From assembly GCA_029781865.1 (NCBI GenBank), contig JAKOVW010000007.1, forward strand, positions 1 through 64,000: DNA of 64,000 nt, given 5' to 3'. This document shows, piece after piece, positions 63,905-64,000 of the stretch (position 1 is its first letter; each line of letters opens with the position of its first letter). Both the position numbers and the translations under genes were made by a program. The notes under the pieces are model-generated. The model saw only the letters and a list, made by a program, of their open reading frames with translations, had not been told where the DNA came from and made no database searches. The DNA is from Bacteroidota bacterium. GTDB taxonomy: Bacteria; Bacteroidota; Bacteroidia; Chitinophagales; Saprospiraceae.

Positions 63905-64000
63905 TTACCATGATCCTCCGGACCCTCCGCCTCCAAAACTCCCACCACCAAATCCTCCCCAGCTGCTACTGCTTGAACTTCCTCCGCTATAACTGCCACC
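63905..64000 (-). CDS. C-terminus of a TPM-domain (YgcG-like) protein, partial
   Basis: The last 31 codons of a minus-strand gene that continues beyond the right edge. The residues are Gly/Ser-rich with Trp and Phe: GGSSSSSWGG, then FGGGSFGGGGSGGSW and a stop. This tail is typical of TPM_phosphatase / YgcG family membrane proteins. The bulk of the gene is outside the window, so the assignment rests on the tail only. Confidence 0.6.
   Translation of the reverse strand, partial: GGSYSGGSSSSSSWGGFGGGSFGGGGSGGSW

Overview
The window is chromosomal DNA from a low-GC (roughly 38-40 %, by eye) member of the Bacteroidota, most likely a Saprospiraceae-type organism. Evidence: two proteins with the type IX secretion, type-B gliding-motility C-terminal domain; a TonB-dependent receptor with a carboxypeptidase-like N-terminal domain; S46 peptidase, WbqC and DUF4199 families; a Lys/Ala-repeat histone-like protein; weak Shine-Dalgarno signals; and several matches to the Bacteroidota -7 promoter element TAnnTTTG. 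The genus is inference.

Layout. 0-5.8 kb: tyrosine recombinase, lipoprotein, DUF4199 membrane protein beside a membrane-tethered LuxR-type regulator, a VOC protein, a decayed AHSA1-type pseudogene and an M23 peptidase. 6-23 kb: mostly core genes: alaS, a surface-polysaccharide group (Gfo/Idh oxidoreductase, lipoprotein, sugar-phosphate transferase), thiolase, a GT22-like multispanning glycosyltransferase, M42 peptidase with pyrE, a NUDIX hydrolase, a TonB receptor with a Cys-rich exported partner, acyl-CoA dehydrogenase and rarA. 23-39.5 kb: tandem T9SS-exported PKD proteins, an AlkD-like repair protein, a protein-degradation group (S46 and M1 peptidases), WbqC, a family 2 glycosyltransferase, aroC, the histone-like gene and an HhH/beta-barrel protein. 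39.7-45.2 kb: a tRNA-Arg(CCG) gene followed by a disturbed region with decayed DNA, an IS3-family element (imperfect inverted ends, 3-bp target duplication, frameshifted orfA), a secreted HNH-like protein and an IS21-family element that has cut off an outer-membrane-protein gene. 45.2-64 kb: an envelope or stress accessory region: a 1082-aa lipoprotein with eight Ig-like repeats and an ice-binding-like (DUF3494) C-terminus, many small or membrane proteins (DUF6496, low-affinity iron permease-like, YXWGXW protein, 44-aa and 52-aa membrane peptides, DoxX), a giant 2230-aa soluble poly-HAMP hybrid histidine kinase with a second receiver-kinase behind it, a prokaryotic pentameric ligand-gated ion channel homologue, and the Gly/Ser-rich tail of a TPM (YgcG-like) protein at the right edge.

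How it fits together. The most unusual part is the right-hand 16 kb. The kinase pair lies among short minus-strand genes. Five of those upstream regions share a similar AT-rich element (coding-strand form GGAAAnnnTATAA, often within TTATAT...TATAA), four of them 90-120 bp before the start codon. I propose this as a candidate local regulon. It rests on visual pattern matching only and the region is AT-rich, so it needs a motif-significance test.
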